Part shown: piece after piece, positions 1-15,000 of the stretch
How the letters are laid out: every line of letters starts with the position of its first letter
How positions within the stretch are numbered: position 1 is the first letter of the stretch
DNA from: Echinococcus granulosus
Taxonomy: Eukaryota; Platyhelminthes; Cestoda; Cyclophyllidea; Taeniidae
Reading direction: 5' to 3'
Length of the DNA: 64,000 nt
NCBI RefSeq assembly: GCF_000524195.1
Contig: NW_020170414.1
Location: 610,281 to 674,280 of the forward strand
Made by a program: the position numbers and the translations under genes
The notes under the pieces: generated by a model
Databases searched by the model: none
Told to the model about the DNA's origin: nothing
Seen by the model: the letters and a program-made list of their open reading frames with translations, nothing else

Positions 1-3000
1 GCAAGCAAAATATTCCCTGCCATGGCTATTTGAAGATACGATAAGCTTATCACACTTGAGCGAAAGCTTATACAACCTACCTCTTCTCCAGTGCTCTTAT
101 CGCGGAGTTCCCAACCAAAGCGCAGTGATATTCTGTCATTTGGACTGCCCACCTTCAGCTGCTGCTGGGTTTTCGTGTCTAAGAGGACAAGTGTTAGAAA
201 TTGCCGCTGTTAAAGCAATAAATTAGTTCAAATAAAAAGCAAAAAGATATTATTTTTTTAGGGAATACACCTGATAAATATTAACAGCTATTAATGAAAT
301 GAGCGAATGAGAGCTATCAAAAGTGACAATTTTATTAGACAAGTTTACAATGTACTGTTTTACAGAGTTGCGCTACCTCAACCGAGACTGGTAAATGTTA
401 ACTCACCGTGTGCTACACAAGTAAGCGTTGCATCCGCACCGACGTTGCGTTCAAATTCTCCATCGCGGTTCAATTCATGAATGATCACAAAAACTGCATC
501 TTTGGGTTCTGTAATAAAGAAATGATTAGAAAACGTCTCAAAACAAGTGGCTTTTGGGGGTACTACGAACGTACCAGGTCCAGGAAGCCACGTATCGGGA
601 AGTCCCTTCCCGTCTTCTTCAGGTACCGCCGGCTCTTCCAGATCAACCGACGGCTTCGGCAAAATGTGAATAGCAAAGACGTCGGATTTTACTACCGGTA
701 CTTCAAGAGTGTCACCGCCTTCAGTAGAGACAATGCACTGACCTCGCAGACCGCCTGAATACTTGCCAGTTTTACGGAGTCCAGTTAAGATCAATCTGGA
801 TCCGTCAAACTGAACACTATCAGCAAGACGGGATAGCTCGAATGGTTGATTGTCTGGACCCGTGGCCAAATTCCACCCCACTGAGATGCCTTCAACAATG
901 GGGGCGCCCATCCACTTGTCTGATGGGAGAAAAAAGTTATTTGTAGTAGAATCAGCAATGATACTGCTAGTCACGCTCTTACTACAAAACATACCAGTCA
1001 CTATGCAGTCAAGGGTTCTGTTATTTCCATCAACATCAGTAAGAGTTCCCGAAGGTGAGATACCATGCACCTCAACCTTCAAGTTCGATATATCTAAAAC
1101 ACAACATCAAAGCAGTTAACAATCTTTCGCTCATTGAGGATTTATTTAACTAGGTGAGTTATTACGGTCCCAAAAATGCATAGGAAACAAAGAGTTGTTT
1201 TTAGCAGATGGGATAAAATACGAGTAATTGTCACCTTTCAATTCCGTAGGCACAGATTCACCCTCTTTCGGGGTGACCTGGAATTTGACAACAGGCGAGG
1301 CATAGAAAGGTAGCCTCTTTTTGGGTTCACCTTCCTGCGGAGCGTCCTTGGACGGCAGGGTGGCGAGACAACGAGCCCTGACGAATTTGCTCAATTCTTT
1401 CAGTCCGAAAAGCTGCAGCTCTCCGTCCACAGCGCGAACCTGTTCTGCTAGTCTGTTGGTGGTTAGGGGCAGATTATCAACAGTTCGAAGATCCCAAGTA
1501 AATCGTGCACTTTCGATGGGCAGACCAGTGGTCATGTCTAATGCCAAGGAGGGAAGAAGGAGAGAAGCTATGCGGTTTTTGATGAACGTGTCAATTAAGC
1601 GGTGAGAAATGGAGAGGCAGCTCACCGATTGCAGAGCATCGGAGTATTTTATCATCACCAACATTTGCAATCACAGTATCGTTTCCATCGAGACCGAGCA
1701 CGCGAATGGAAATCTCCGGATCTGAATGAAAAATACCCACTCAAAAAGGAGTTCCCCATAACTTTCGATAAGAGTCGAGTACTGCTATCAACTGGGATAT
1801 TTGAGGTCAGATATGTTGCACACTTTGACAATTCTGTAATCCCTTATTGTAGTTGTCACAACTAAATAAAAATCTCGGATTTACTCTTCGGCAGAAAAAT
1901 ATGTATTTATACACTTTTTACATGCCTTCTACCCTTATAAAGTCGCTGCAGCAGTCTCACCTGTAATGATACGTCCATCGGGAGTAGTGGAGTCAAAGGC
2001 TTCACCTGAAGTGAAGAAAGGTGAATAGTAGGTTTTGCTGGCAGGCACGCCTCCTCCTTCAAGTTGTTCAGTCACAGTGACACCACAACGTGCCCTTGTC
2101 CATTTGGTTAAGGAACCAAGACCCTGGAGCTGAAGCATAGCGGCTTGCGGATTATTCGGGTCTGTGCCTTGTGTCGTCTTTGTAGCCACGTCTCCTGCCA
2201 CACTATCCAGCGGCTTCAACCGACCATCGATCTCGAATTCCCATGCGTATTGGGCTTTTTCGGGAGAAATTGGCTTGTCTGTCTTCACGTCTACAGCAAA
2301 AAGTCAGAAGGCCAAGATTTTTACACTTTTCACCAAATTATTTTTGTGTGGAGGTTACAGATTTAAAAATTCCCATTAAATTACGTTATCCGCTTTGCCA
2401 ATTAATTTACACTTAATTCAGAAAACTGTTTAAAGCGTCCTTTCGACAGTTACGACTGGCAACTATTTTGATGTAAATGTAGGCCACAAATGGAAGCTTG
2501 AAGTTTCACTGACTTGGCATAACTGGAAGAGACGAGCAAGATGTCGATACCTGTCACCAGCCCTATGTTGAAAGCAGCTATTGTTACATCCGCCTTTTTG
2601 CTTTAAATGTCGCAAATGTACTCACATTTAGCAGAGCAGTAGAATTTGCCATCGCCGCCTTTAGAACCGGTGAACGCATTGTCAACGATGTCGCCAAACA
2701 CATCAACAACTACCTCGTCACCCTCTAAAAGGGGATAGAAACGGTGGGATAAAAACTGATACAAAATGCTCGACAAATAATGGATCTAGAGACTGGGAAT
2801 CGGTTACAAACGAATTCGTCGCAACACTGATAAAAATGACGGAATAAATTGACATTTTGCAGACCGAACACCTTTTCCTGTAACAAGAGGCTGAGAATGG
2901 TTCAAAAAACAGACAAAGTGGAATTGAGTGAAAACGAAGGCACTACTGTTCAAGCAAAATGCAGAGGTAATTAAATTGAGCCGTGGCACGCAAGTATTCA

Positions 3001-6000
3001 CCCAACTAATTGTAAAGAAAGTCGAATTTGGAGGACAGTGAAATATTTGTGTTTCTCACGTGGCTCCCATTCCTCCACCAGTACGCAAGGAGTGGTGAGC
3101 CCCAGTGCTATAGTCATCCAAGTTGTCAATCACTGAGAATCTTTGAATGAAAATCCATGGCCTTGACTTACCTTTCTCCTCATCCAGGTCTCGTCGTCTG
3201 ACCACCACCTCAAAAGGCACTGAGGAGTAGAATCGCTTCCTTCTCTCGCCGAATATGACACATTTACCGCGGGTAATGATGTCTTTTAGAGTTGGTCTGA
3301 GGTGGGTCAGAATGATTTGACGACCAGTTCTCTCCACAGACATCGCAAGACGCTCTGCGGGCACTTCACGACCTAGCGAATCGATAAATTTCCAGGACTG
3401 TGTGCCAGGCACATCGTCCACATCGGCTTCGATGTCTAGAGCAGAATGAAAATGTGACATTTAGTCAACAGGAATTATCGATCAGGACAATTGTCAAATC
3501 TGACAAACAAATAAGCAAGCGATGGAAGCGGGTGAATATCGTGAACGGAATCTCACCTTTAGCCTTGCATGTGAGTGTTACAGTGTCACCAGGTTCTGCT
3601 TTGAGATTGCCACGTTTACCAAGACCATCCACATCGACAATGACGAATTCTCCTTGCACTGATGTTAAAAACAAGGAACTTTTAAATCATCAAGTAATGG
3701 GCATTAGCTCAACACCAACTTCACTACCACTTCAACTTCCCGACTCGTAGAGAAGTTGATTAATTAATTCATTTACTTTCCCATCTGAATGGAACTAGAT
3801 GAAAGCCTCATAATATTAGGACAGAGGTTACTCACCAACTATGTGTAATTTATTCAAATAAAGCCTACGATATTATACCTCTACGACTTTAACTTTAAAA
3901 AATGAAAATGAGTTAATGCACTTCTTTCGAAAGTACTCTTCCCGATGCTCAGGGAGGACTGATAGCAGTTCACAATCTTCAAGGACTTACAATCTTCAGG
4001 AACCTTTGGTAGAACTGGCTCTTCAGTATCGCGAACAATCACTTGGAAGTATTTGGACGGGAAACGAAGCTGTTCCACCTTTCCATCTTCACTGCCTATT
4101 TTGGCGTGTGCAAGACAGCGTCCACCAATGGAATAGTAGCCCTGTCGGTCCTTGTAGGCTCGTAAACCATTCATAAGGAGCGTTCCATCACCCTTAATCT
4201 GAATCTCCTTCGCAAGAACGCTAGGAGAGATTAGCTGAGCGTGCCTGTCAATGAATTGCCAAGAGTAGCCGAGCACTTCAGCATTCGCGACTTGAGCTGT
4301 AAGAAGGCGTAGGTAAGGAAAGGAAAATAAAACCCCTAAGCATTATTTTGTAACAAAGCAACGAGATTAGGGGAAACACTCGCCTTCAGCGTTACACTTC
4401 AAGGAAGCATCCTGCCCGACCATTCCGTTAAGATTTCCAAGCGAGTTTAACTCCGTCACCCATACCTTCATACGATCGCCTTGAACTGAGGAGGAAAAAA
4501 ACCCATGCCAATCTGCTTAACGGCTAGATTTTTCAGCCATTTATGATTTGTGCTTCACTTATTCAAAGTGAAAACTTGACGTTTTGACAGCCTTAGGTGT
4601 AATTTATCATTGATATAAAGTTTAACGTACGAGAAGCATCCCTTATGAGGGGCGGCGACTCTTCAATATCTTCCAATTCGAAAGTTGGCGGGACAGCAAA
4701 GTTGAAGAAGGGCGAATGGAATTGTTCTTTAGTGGCGCGGTCCATGATGATGCAACGCCCCTTCAGATTTCCATAGTTTGGTCTTATTTCCCTTAGAGTT
4801 ATTTCATTCTCCCCGAAACTAACTTCGCCAGATGCAATTTGTCCCACATCAGCCATTCTACCATCAGTACGGCGCAGTTCCCACAAGTACTCCACATTCT
4901 TTGCTTCATTGCCAGTTTTAGTGTCTACAATTGATTCAAAGACAAGTAAATTGCGTAGAAATCAAGCAGGGGAAAAAATATTTTCAAATACTAGTAAGTT
5001 ATTACTGAAATTCGAAATATAAACATACCGATAGCCTGACAGCCTAGCCGAACTGTATTTCCCGGCTTAGCCGATGCGCGTCCTTTGTCATCAAGGCCAG
5101 TAATCCAAGCCCAATATTTTGGAACTGGTTTTATCTCTACAAATTAAAATTTTTGAAATAATCGCTTGTTTGGTGTCGTGGCATCAAATCTATTTGCCAG
5201 AAAGTCAGAAAAGCACGGAAAATCTACTTGAGGATATGAGAATCATCTTATCAAACAGCGATTTAGTAGGTTGGCAACGAGATCTGATAGAAGATCGAAG
5301 TCAAGTCAACTCTTTTTAATACTAGTAATGAAAAAAAAAAACGAATTTAAGGATAACCCTGATAATCGAAGCAATGATTATCAGGAGATTTCTTAATCCT
5401 CATGGATACCCCTTTGAACAGAAGAAGGTAATGTATGACGAAAGGAGGATTGAAATATTCACGTACCCGGCTCTTCAACACTGACTTTTTCGTCTGCTAG
5501 TCGGATACTGTAGTAAGGTGACGTGTAGCTGGCACCATCCTTAGTAATTCGACATCGCAAACGCGTCACCCTATCCTTCGTAACGTCTCGATTGTCTGTT
5601 CCCTTAAGAGTGAGTTTTCCATTGAGGCCCTCTTTGAAGGTTTCTACTCGCTCTGGATCCATCATGTCAAGCACATCCGGAAGACCATTTCCAAGGCTCG
5701 TGTAGTACTCCCAGTCGTAAGCAACATCAGTCTCTGGCTTTCGGGTCCTTGAATCTACATTAAAAGAATGATAGTTAGGGTCCCAACTAATATGATGAAT
5801 TTAGGCATTGAGATGATCAACTTAAAACCCACGTTCTGGGTGATTTTTGGTACTTGCTAACACTCAACTCCATCAATCGGCTGCCCATGATGTAGACGCG
5901 TTTATTTCATCCCCTATATAACGATTTATGGGAGAGAGGAAAAACTTCAAATACTGGTGGCTTTGACAGCTTTAATCAGCGCTATGAGAACTAAGGCAGA

Positions 6001-9000
6001 TGAGGAACTCACCAACTGCGAAACATTGAAGTGTCTTTTCGTCTGGAGTTAGTTCCACGATACTGAGAGCTTTGTTGGCCCCATTGATGTCGACCACAAG
6101 CATACCATCGCCTAAGAGAAGAAAATTCCCTTTAAATATCCACATTTGCAGCATCATTCCTATTCCCTATGTACGTCTTTAACATGCCACTCCGACAGAT
6201 CAGTCAAATGGAATAGTGAATATGTTCTCAATGCACTAATACTTGGAGTTTAATAAATTAACTTTAAAATAATCCACCTTCAATTTGTTCTAGCGGTTGC
6301 TTAGGAGTAAAGTCAAGCTTGAAGAATGGTGAGGAATATGTCTGCCCGTTGTAGAAGACCTCACAACGGCCCATTGATCCAGCCATCTCAGGATCGAGTA
6401 ATAGCACGTGCTTCAGCACCAATCGAGGTCCATCAAAGACAGCTTCCTTAGCCAGCTGACCGTTGGAGAGCTTCAAACCATTCGGTCGTAGGAGACTCCA
6501 GTCAAATATCCCTTGGTCACGTGTTATCTCCTGGTCCGCCTTTTTGTCTTTTGAAATGGGAAAAAAGTAAAAGAGTCAATTGTCATGATTAACGAATGAA
6601 TACGCGGCATTCCTTATTACCTGTGGCAACGCACAATAGTTCAACATCTTCTCCAGGCATGCTCTTCAAATCTCCACTTGGATGCAGTCCCTTTACAAAG
6701 ACATCAACGCGGTTGCCTTGCACTAAAACGAAGCAGGGTGTTAGAACTACAACTGTGCACTTTTTCTCCATCCAAGGCAAAGCCTGACTCACGATCCGGT
6801 TCTGGTTGACCAGGTTCAGGAGCCGTGACGGTTCCATCTTCCCTGACTATCAAAAGGCCAACATATTCGGAAGTGTAGTAGCGAGGTCGCAGAACTTCTC
6901 TATCCTCAGTTGGTAAGCGACGAGCAAGTGTAGCATAGCACCGAATCCGCATCGGGAAACGACCTGTAGAGGGCGCTGATAATCCAGAAAGTCGCAGACT
7001 TCCGTGTGACTCAATATTCACGGCATTTGCAAAGAAACTGCTGTCTACAGCATTGCCAGAGGCATCTCTGAACTCCCACCCATAGACTATAGCATATAGA
7101 GCTGCCGAGATCGGTTTTCCACTGGTAACGTCTGTAAAACAGTGTACAGTTATGTGGGACCACCAATAATCGCAGTAAAATGCTAAAGTTGTTAAAACCT
7201 ACTCTTGACAATACAATTAAGTTTTGCATCACTGCCTTGGCTAGCCTTCAATTCTCCGTCTACTGCACCCTCTATCTCAACAGTAATGCCATCTGAAATA
7301 AAAATACAAGTTTTGATACTTTATGCCACAATTACTGTCCGGGATTACGAGATAGCAGGCCACTACTTACCGATTGCATGTCCAGGAATGGGCGACTGAG
7401 TAACCACCGGTACGCGATCGACCACAACCATGAAGTACTGTGAAACAAATTTGCGTTCTCTGTCTCCATCGGCAGCTTCGGGTTCGACCTTCTTAGCAGG
7501 GATGTGCAAAACGCAGCGTCCCTTGATGCCACGACCACCAAGGCCTTCAGGAGCCCGAATACCACGCAATTCCATACTATCTCCATCAGTTTTTATACCA
7601 ATGGCTACATTGCTTGTCATAGCTGGATCATTGTCCAGATAACGCCACTCCCAACCAAAACGAACGTCTTCAGTGAGGATTTCATTTGTATCTTTTCTGA
7701 TTGCCTTGCAAGTTAGCTGTGCGTCATCACCGATTTGCTTGACGGAAATCTGACCCTGCTCGTTGAGACCTTCCACTAGCACTTCAACAGACGCGTCACC
7801 GTTGAGAAGCCTATCCATTGGCACTAATGCAAATGAAAGCTCAAATTCGTCAGAATAGTTTAAGGTTCGTAGTTTCGGATGCAAACCCAGAGGGACCGTG
7901 AATGCCTACTCGTATCGGCACATGAGTGGGGAGACTGAATGACAACGAATTATCTTCACAATATGCAAAGGATATTGTGGAAACTTCAGTCTACTTTGCA
8001 ATGGAGCGAATGATAAAATCGTCAGTGAGTGCGTTATAAAATAGTTTGCTGTATAAGACTTTCAAAAGGAAGGATTCAAATTCTCTTTAACCAAGGAAGT
8101 CTTGCCTTCTTTATCATCATCGGTGACATGGAAGTAGAAGAAAGGCGTGCTGATTGTGGCCTTGTCATCAAGGGTGATTAGGCACCTCCCACCAGCCTTC
8201 GGTTCCTTGCGCAAGCCAGTAAAATCGATGGTGTTTTTCTTTCGAACAGCAACCTTGTTGGCGATGCGCATCGGACTTATTTTGTTCTGCTCAAGATCAC
8301 TGAATTCCCAGCTGATGGTAGCATCGGAAAGGACCTCATTCGTCTCAGCATCTACGCATAAAAAAGTGGAGCAACCATGCCAACTCACCGAATAAAAAAA
8401 ACAACACTGGTAAGTTGATAAAGTGCTCACCGTATGCAGTGCAGCTCAGAGTTGCATCATCCCCTGGTCTAGCCACCACAAGTCGATCTGCATTGATTCC
8501 GGTCAATTGGAAGCGGATCTTTCTCCCCGTGTCAAGGGTCGCGCCAGTAAATTTCGTCTCCCCTTCCCCTTCTTCTGGGCGTGTTGTCACGTTTCGCCTC
8601 GGTGCGGGTGTAGTTGTTGTTATCGGCTCAGCTTTTTAGACGAAAGAAAACAGGGCATTTACTTACCACTGATGATGCACCGACTAAAATCCTCTTAAAA
8701 ATATCTGCAAATGTTAATCAATAATCCATTGCAATTTTATAAATAACCCTTGAGCCTTGAAAATGAATCGACATTTATAAGATCAAACTGTTCCAAGTTG
8801 CGGCGTTCGAAGAAATAGAATTAGCGTTTATGATGCATAATAGAAAAACGCACCTTCATCACATTTTCCACCAACTCGGAATAGGGGACTGAAGTACCGG
8901 GTATCATCACCCGCTTTCCTCGAGACAACGCATCTCCCAAAAACTGGGTTTACTGGGTCTCTGGCACCTGTCAGATGCAGCGCGGATCCTTCAGCCACAG

Positions 9001-12000
9001 CAGAGCTAGATATTACGCCCACAAGAGGGATAGGGGCGCCTTTAGCATTGAAGATCTCCCAACCGAAGACAAATTGGTCTTCTTTGTTCGGTTCGTCTTT
9101 AAAGAGCATTTCAAAAAAAACTTTATACATTTATTTGCTGACTCACAATGGAAAGAGATAAGGAAAAAACTGACCAGTTGCTTTGCAGTAAACCGACACA
9201 GAATAGCCTTCTTGAAGGAGAAGATTGCCACAAGGACTTAGTCCCTCGATTGTTGGTGAAATAGGGTCAAATTCTTCAGGTGTAGGTCTACTGTCTACAA
9301 ATGCAGAAAGCATTATTTATCAAAACATTCTTGGTCGCAGAATGACCTTATTCATAATTTTAGCATTTTACCCTTGATTGGAGTACCATCTTCTTCGAGG
9401 GTAACTGGTAGAATGTAGTTGGAGGCATAGCGCTCAGTCTTCAGTTTGGGAGGTTCGCCTGACTCAAAAGTCCTTTCTGCGACGATGCGGATGCGCAAAC
9501 TTCCTCGCTGGGGTGCCAGGCGGTCTCCCTTGAAGTCGTTCACTTTTACCTCACCAGTTTTTGAATTCACCATAATGGTGTCGCCAAGAAGACCCAATGG
9601 GGCTGGGCTTCCATCAGAGTAGCTCGTTTCAATGCCGAACCTCACCTTATCTGCCTCGTCTTCACCGGTTTCGGTGTCTAAAATGATTTTGTTTGTAAAT
9701 TACTTCTAGCTTGTTCTTATACTACGACTTCATGACTTTCCAAAGTAGCCACGGTCAAAAGATACCTCTATGATCTAATCCTTAGTTCATCCATAAGCAA
9801 AAATATTTGATAAATCAGTTTGTGATTAACCTTCCGATGCATGTTCCTCAATATATTTAAGCAGATGTACAATTCTAGTTAATTATAATTCTAGTTTGAG
9901 ACGAAAAGAAAAATGCCACAACCAGTACTTACTGATAAGTCTCCCTTTGATTACAACCTCGTCGCCCACCTTCGCAGACAACGCACCGTTACTATCGAGC
10001 CCCTCGACCTGGACTTTGAACTTTGGCGGATCTGACTTATCGATATCTGAGTGGACGAAAGTGATGGAAGATCAAGCACAAAACGGATTAGACAGTATGG
10101 TATCTCACCTTCAAATTGGTCATAACACCCACACTACGTAATTTTGATTGTGTTAGTTCTGAGAAATGCTGTATCCTTTAGAAGAGCGTTCACGCTGTGA
10201 TATTCCTTCAAAAAAGTTAGTTTCTCCCTGTTTACAGCAATTCGACACCCCATTTTACAAAGTATTTCAGTCTACTGAGTAAGAGTATTGATGGGTGAAT
10301 GATGGTGCCTTCAGTATGAACAAAAGATTAACAACGCAGCAAACATCGACGTACCAAGAGACGTCATGCCATCAAACACGATGCCACTGCCTGGATCAGG
10401 TCTGACATTGAAATCGATAAAAGCTCCCGGCTTCGTTTCGCCAGGTGAGAGAACACCTTGGTCTCTTCCGGCTTCTTCGTCCACAGTGTCGTTGGTGAGG
10501 ACACAACGAGCACGAAGACCGGCGGCCGATTGTTTGAGAACGGTGAGTTTGATTTCACCAGTTGGTAAAAGTTCGATCCTATCAGCCAGAGCACTGGTAT
10601 CCACTGGGCGGTTGTCTTTTGTGCGGATCTCCCAAGCGTACGTCAGGCCATTCACCTTGCTTCTCGAAAACTTGTCTGCAGCAGACAACAAAGCTGGCTC
10701 CGTAAAATTAGCCTTTACCATCCCTCACCTGCGCAATTAGTACTTAGATTATCAAACAGCATCCTGGACTTTGCAATGCAAGGCAAAATGGGTCAAATTT
10801 TTCTTGAATTTCACTGGAGTTTGTACTTATACGACAATAAGCTGCATTCCCATTATGGCACAAATAACCCACCAGTGATCATAAGACAGCATCAAAACCA
10901 TCTCTACTCAATTTCAGCTATTATTTATTGCTTAAAGACGTAAAACTGGAATGAGTGGAGAAGCCGTTCTAAAACTCACCTTGAGCTTCACAGGTAAGGA
11001 CCACTGAATCGTTTTCATCCTGATTAACTCGATTGTCAGCTGCATCCTTTACAGTGACGCCAGGTTTTTCATCTGCAATGTAATACTGACTCTTATGAAG
11101 CTTCTAACTCTCCAATCAAACGAAATAGTTAAAAAATTAGTGTAGGTAATCGGACCAATTTTAAGGGTGTAGGTTAAGGAGACATTCACCTTCCGCATCC
11201 ACAGTCTCCAGGATATCAATCTTTCCTTTATCATCAGCATCCTCGGCTTGACCGATGACAATGAAAGGATCCGAGGGTGGAACAAACGGTTGTTCTGCAT
11301 CATCACCATCTTCTAATTTGACCGAACGGCACCTTCCCATAATGAATTTGCCATCATTTGGTCCCAAGAACTTCGACAAGTTAACATCAGGAATTGGTCT
11401 GCTAAGCTGAATAGTATCTCTATCAACTTCCACCTTGGAGAAGATGTGGCCGGGAAGAATAACTTCACCGGAGGAGGACACGAATTCCCATATAAAGTTT
11501 CCAGCTTGAATCGATATGCCGGTGTCGAAATCTAACAGTAATAAAAAGTTTACACCGTGATTGCAGGCTCCTAAAATTCTTTATTATTACCTTGATTTAT
11601 TAAGAATTTATTGTTGGGATTATCCCAGTAAATAAAAACCATTTATATATCACGATCTATTGGGGAATCCACCATGCACAACTTACCAATAGACTTGCAT
11701 TTGAATTTGCGTTCATGAGAAGAAAGCGTTGGGACCTCATCAACCTTTACAACGACTTTGTCCTCTACAAAGGTCAAACATTCGAAAAAAGCGTTTTCAC
11801 ATTTGGTCCCAAGGTCACACCACTTAAATAAACACAAAATTCATGCTAGCTAGTCCATTTTCATAGATTACAAGATGATGGGCTTAACATAAAAAAATGA
11901 AAAAACCAAAATTTATCCTTGATCATAAAATTACTGACGTTTTAAATACACCATACCTAAACAAATTTACATTATGGTAAGTGCCTAGCAGATAATCTTA

Positions 12001-15000
12001 ACTTACTTTAAAAATTAATTTCGCCAAAATTTTAATTAAACTTAAACATACTGCGCTCGCACTTGCCACCGATGCGGAAGTAGTGGCTGCCGTAGAGAGC
12101 TCTGTTGCCAGCCTTGCGAGCAATCAGACAGCGACCAAATAGCATGTCTTTCTGAGCTAGCATATTTATCAGACGCAGTTTCGATCCCTCCTGTTCCACG
12201 GATTTAGCCAGGGTTCCAGCCATTGAGATTTTGTATCCACCCGGTTTAATTACCTCCCAGGCATAAACTAAATTGTCATCGTCTTCCGCCATACCTAGGT
12301 ATAACACGGAGTTGTTTAAATATTCAGCATTTTAAAACCATATTTAATGCAGCCAAAGGATAAATTGTCATAACGTCGACACTAACGCATGAAAAACAAC
12401 CCTAGAAGGTACTGAAGAGATATATATTAGGGGTTTGCCTATTTATACAATTCAAGATGATTTCCTGAGTTAAGGTAATGCAACAGACGCGAAATTATCA
12501 AATATGTTTTGTCCAAGATTCATCTGACGTACCTCGGGCTTTACATTTCAAGGTGACATTGTCGCCTTCATCGAACTCAAGGTTACCACATTTACTTAAT
12601 CCGAGGACAAGGGGTCTGAGATCAGGAAGACGGAGGGCGGGTTTTCGGTGGTCTGTAAAAATAAAAAAAATTAATAGAATCTTTCACGAAATCTTAACGG
12701 TGGATTTTAAAAGACTTGTAATTGGATGCTCACCAGGAACTGGTTCGCCAGCTCTATCTAGAGTTTTCACTGGAATCGACTGGGAGGCGAACTTCTCAAC
12801 CGTGTCATCACCTGAAAGAAATGGTCGCTCTACCGTGAATTTTAAGAAGAGATCATTGGCCTTGTCACTAAGAGCGTCGCCTTGATAGCCTTCTATTTTT
12901 AGCTTCCCTGTCTCTGAGTTAATCTCCACGCTTCTAGCAAGGGCACCCAGAGAAGCTGGAGACTTGTCGGCACGATGCAGTTTGACACCATATTTGGTAC
13001 TGGCATCCTTTGGAAGCTCTTCACCAGTATCAGGATCTGAGAAGGGCAAATAGCATCAAGACTAACCAGACCCCGATACTGGCATAAATCAAAAAAAAGG
13101 CAAAAAGGATTACCAATGAGTTTGACTTCCAAAACCTTGTTTGCTCCACGTGAGATGGCTAGATTTCCATATTCGTCTAGTCCATCAATGAGGAATTTGA
13201 AGTCCTTTGGAGTTACTAAAAATAAACGCGTCGGACGTGGAAAGAGTTCTCTTAATAAGGAGTAGAAAAAAGCACGCAAGCGGCTTACACAATTCAGGCT
13301 TTGGCACAATCTTATCTTCCTCTGCCTCAGGTTCCGTTGGCTTCACATTGAAATCGATGTAGGGGCTGTCGACTTGCGTAGTTGGATCAAGAGGACCTTC
13401 CTTTTGGTCGAGTTCTGTATCCAAGCCCCTATTGGCATTGACAGCCACGCACTTAGCGCGAAGTCCTGAGGCAGTCTTGCAAATACCTTGCAGACGAAGA
13501 GTAGCTCCTGATGGAAGAGGCAGTGATTTAACCGATTTAGCAAGTGCCGAAGTATCAACTACAGTACCGTCCTTATGTTCAAACACCCACTGGACTGCCA
13601 AACCTTCAATCGGACGACTTGTTTGAGGATCTACAACACAATCCCGATTAATTTTAGTCATATTAAATCTATATTAATAGTAAATGGATATAGTGGAAAT
13701 GCTTACCCTCGGCCACACAGCTGATCACTTTATTGTCGCCCTCACTGGAAATTACCCTGCCATCCTCAACTCCCATCATTTCAAACCTGACTTTTTCTCC
13801 TGCACAAACACAATGCAAAAATTTTTTTGGTGATATTTGGATTACGACCCAGCTTATTTTCTTATTGTTTAAACTTACTTTCAGGTTCCTTAACCTCGCC
13901 AATCTCCAGGCTCCCCGAGGGATCCCGTTCAATAAAGAACCTGGGACCAGAGGAGTAAATGGCTCTCTCAAAGCCATCTAGACCTCTGGGGACGTCTGCG
14001 ATGCATTCACCATAGACTTTGTTGGAACCTGCCAAAGCCTCGAGGTCGACATCAACTCGCAAGTTGTTCAGTGTCACCATATTACCCTCAGTCGTGACCT
14101 TGCCAAAGAGCAGAGATGGTGGAATTATCTCTCCAGTGTCAACAGATCGGAATCGCCAAAGGAAGGTAGCATTTTCCAGACGGGATCCAGTTGTGGGATC
14201 TTTAGGTAAACGGCAAAATATTAATTTTAGAATTTATAATCTCCATAGACTTGCAATTTATATTGCGCTCTACCCAGAAAAAAACTATTTCTTCAAAGCC
14301 CCTGATGATTATAATAAATAAAACACAGTCGTTGAAGGCCAAAATGTCTCATTAGCACTATCCTACTACTCTGAAACGACATATACTACTAACTATGCCG
14401 ATTGCACAAAGATAATGAGAAATGGCTTAAGGCCATACTTGTTAGAGCTAAATGTAGTGTAACTAGATCCACAAAAAAATTTAGTTGCTTTGTCTACTAC
14501 CATAACAAATGATTAAATACTATCAGAAGTAACTATAGCTCACCGTAAGCGTAGCACTCAAAAGATTTTTCGTTCGGATCATGTCGTGGGACATCCTGAA
14601 CATCAACTTTCACCAACTTCTCGGGACCTGGAATGAAGTAAGTTCCATAAACAACCATCCAGACTGGGTATGGTTTGCAAAAAATGTTCGCTACTGACTT
14701 GGCTTGCAGGTACCACCGATCTCGAAGTATTCGCTGTAGTACTTTGCACTGCCACTACCGGGTCGGGCTACAACACAGCGACCGAAAGTGTGCTCGCTAG
14801 GTTCAAACAGTCCAACCAGCTCCAATTTGTTGCCAGATTGTTTTGCGAAGTCAGCGATTGAGCCAGAAAGAGGTAGTTTGTTGGCTTTTTCACCCCGCAA
14901 CTCCCATCCGTAGAGCAGTTTATTCGGATCTTCGGTCGGGCCTAACCACAGAGAATTCAAAATGAATTAATCCCATTTTGGAACATCACCAATCCTTTTT

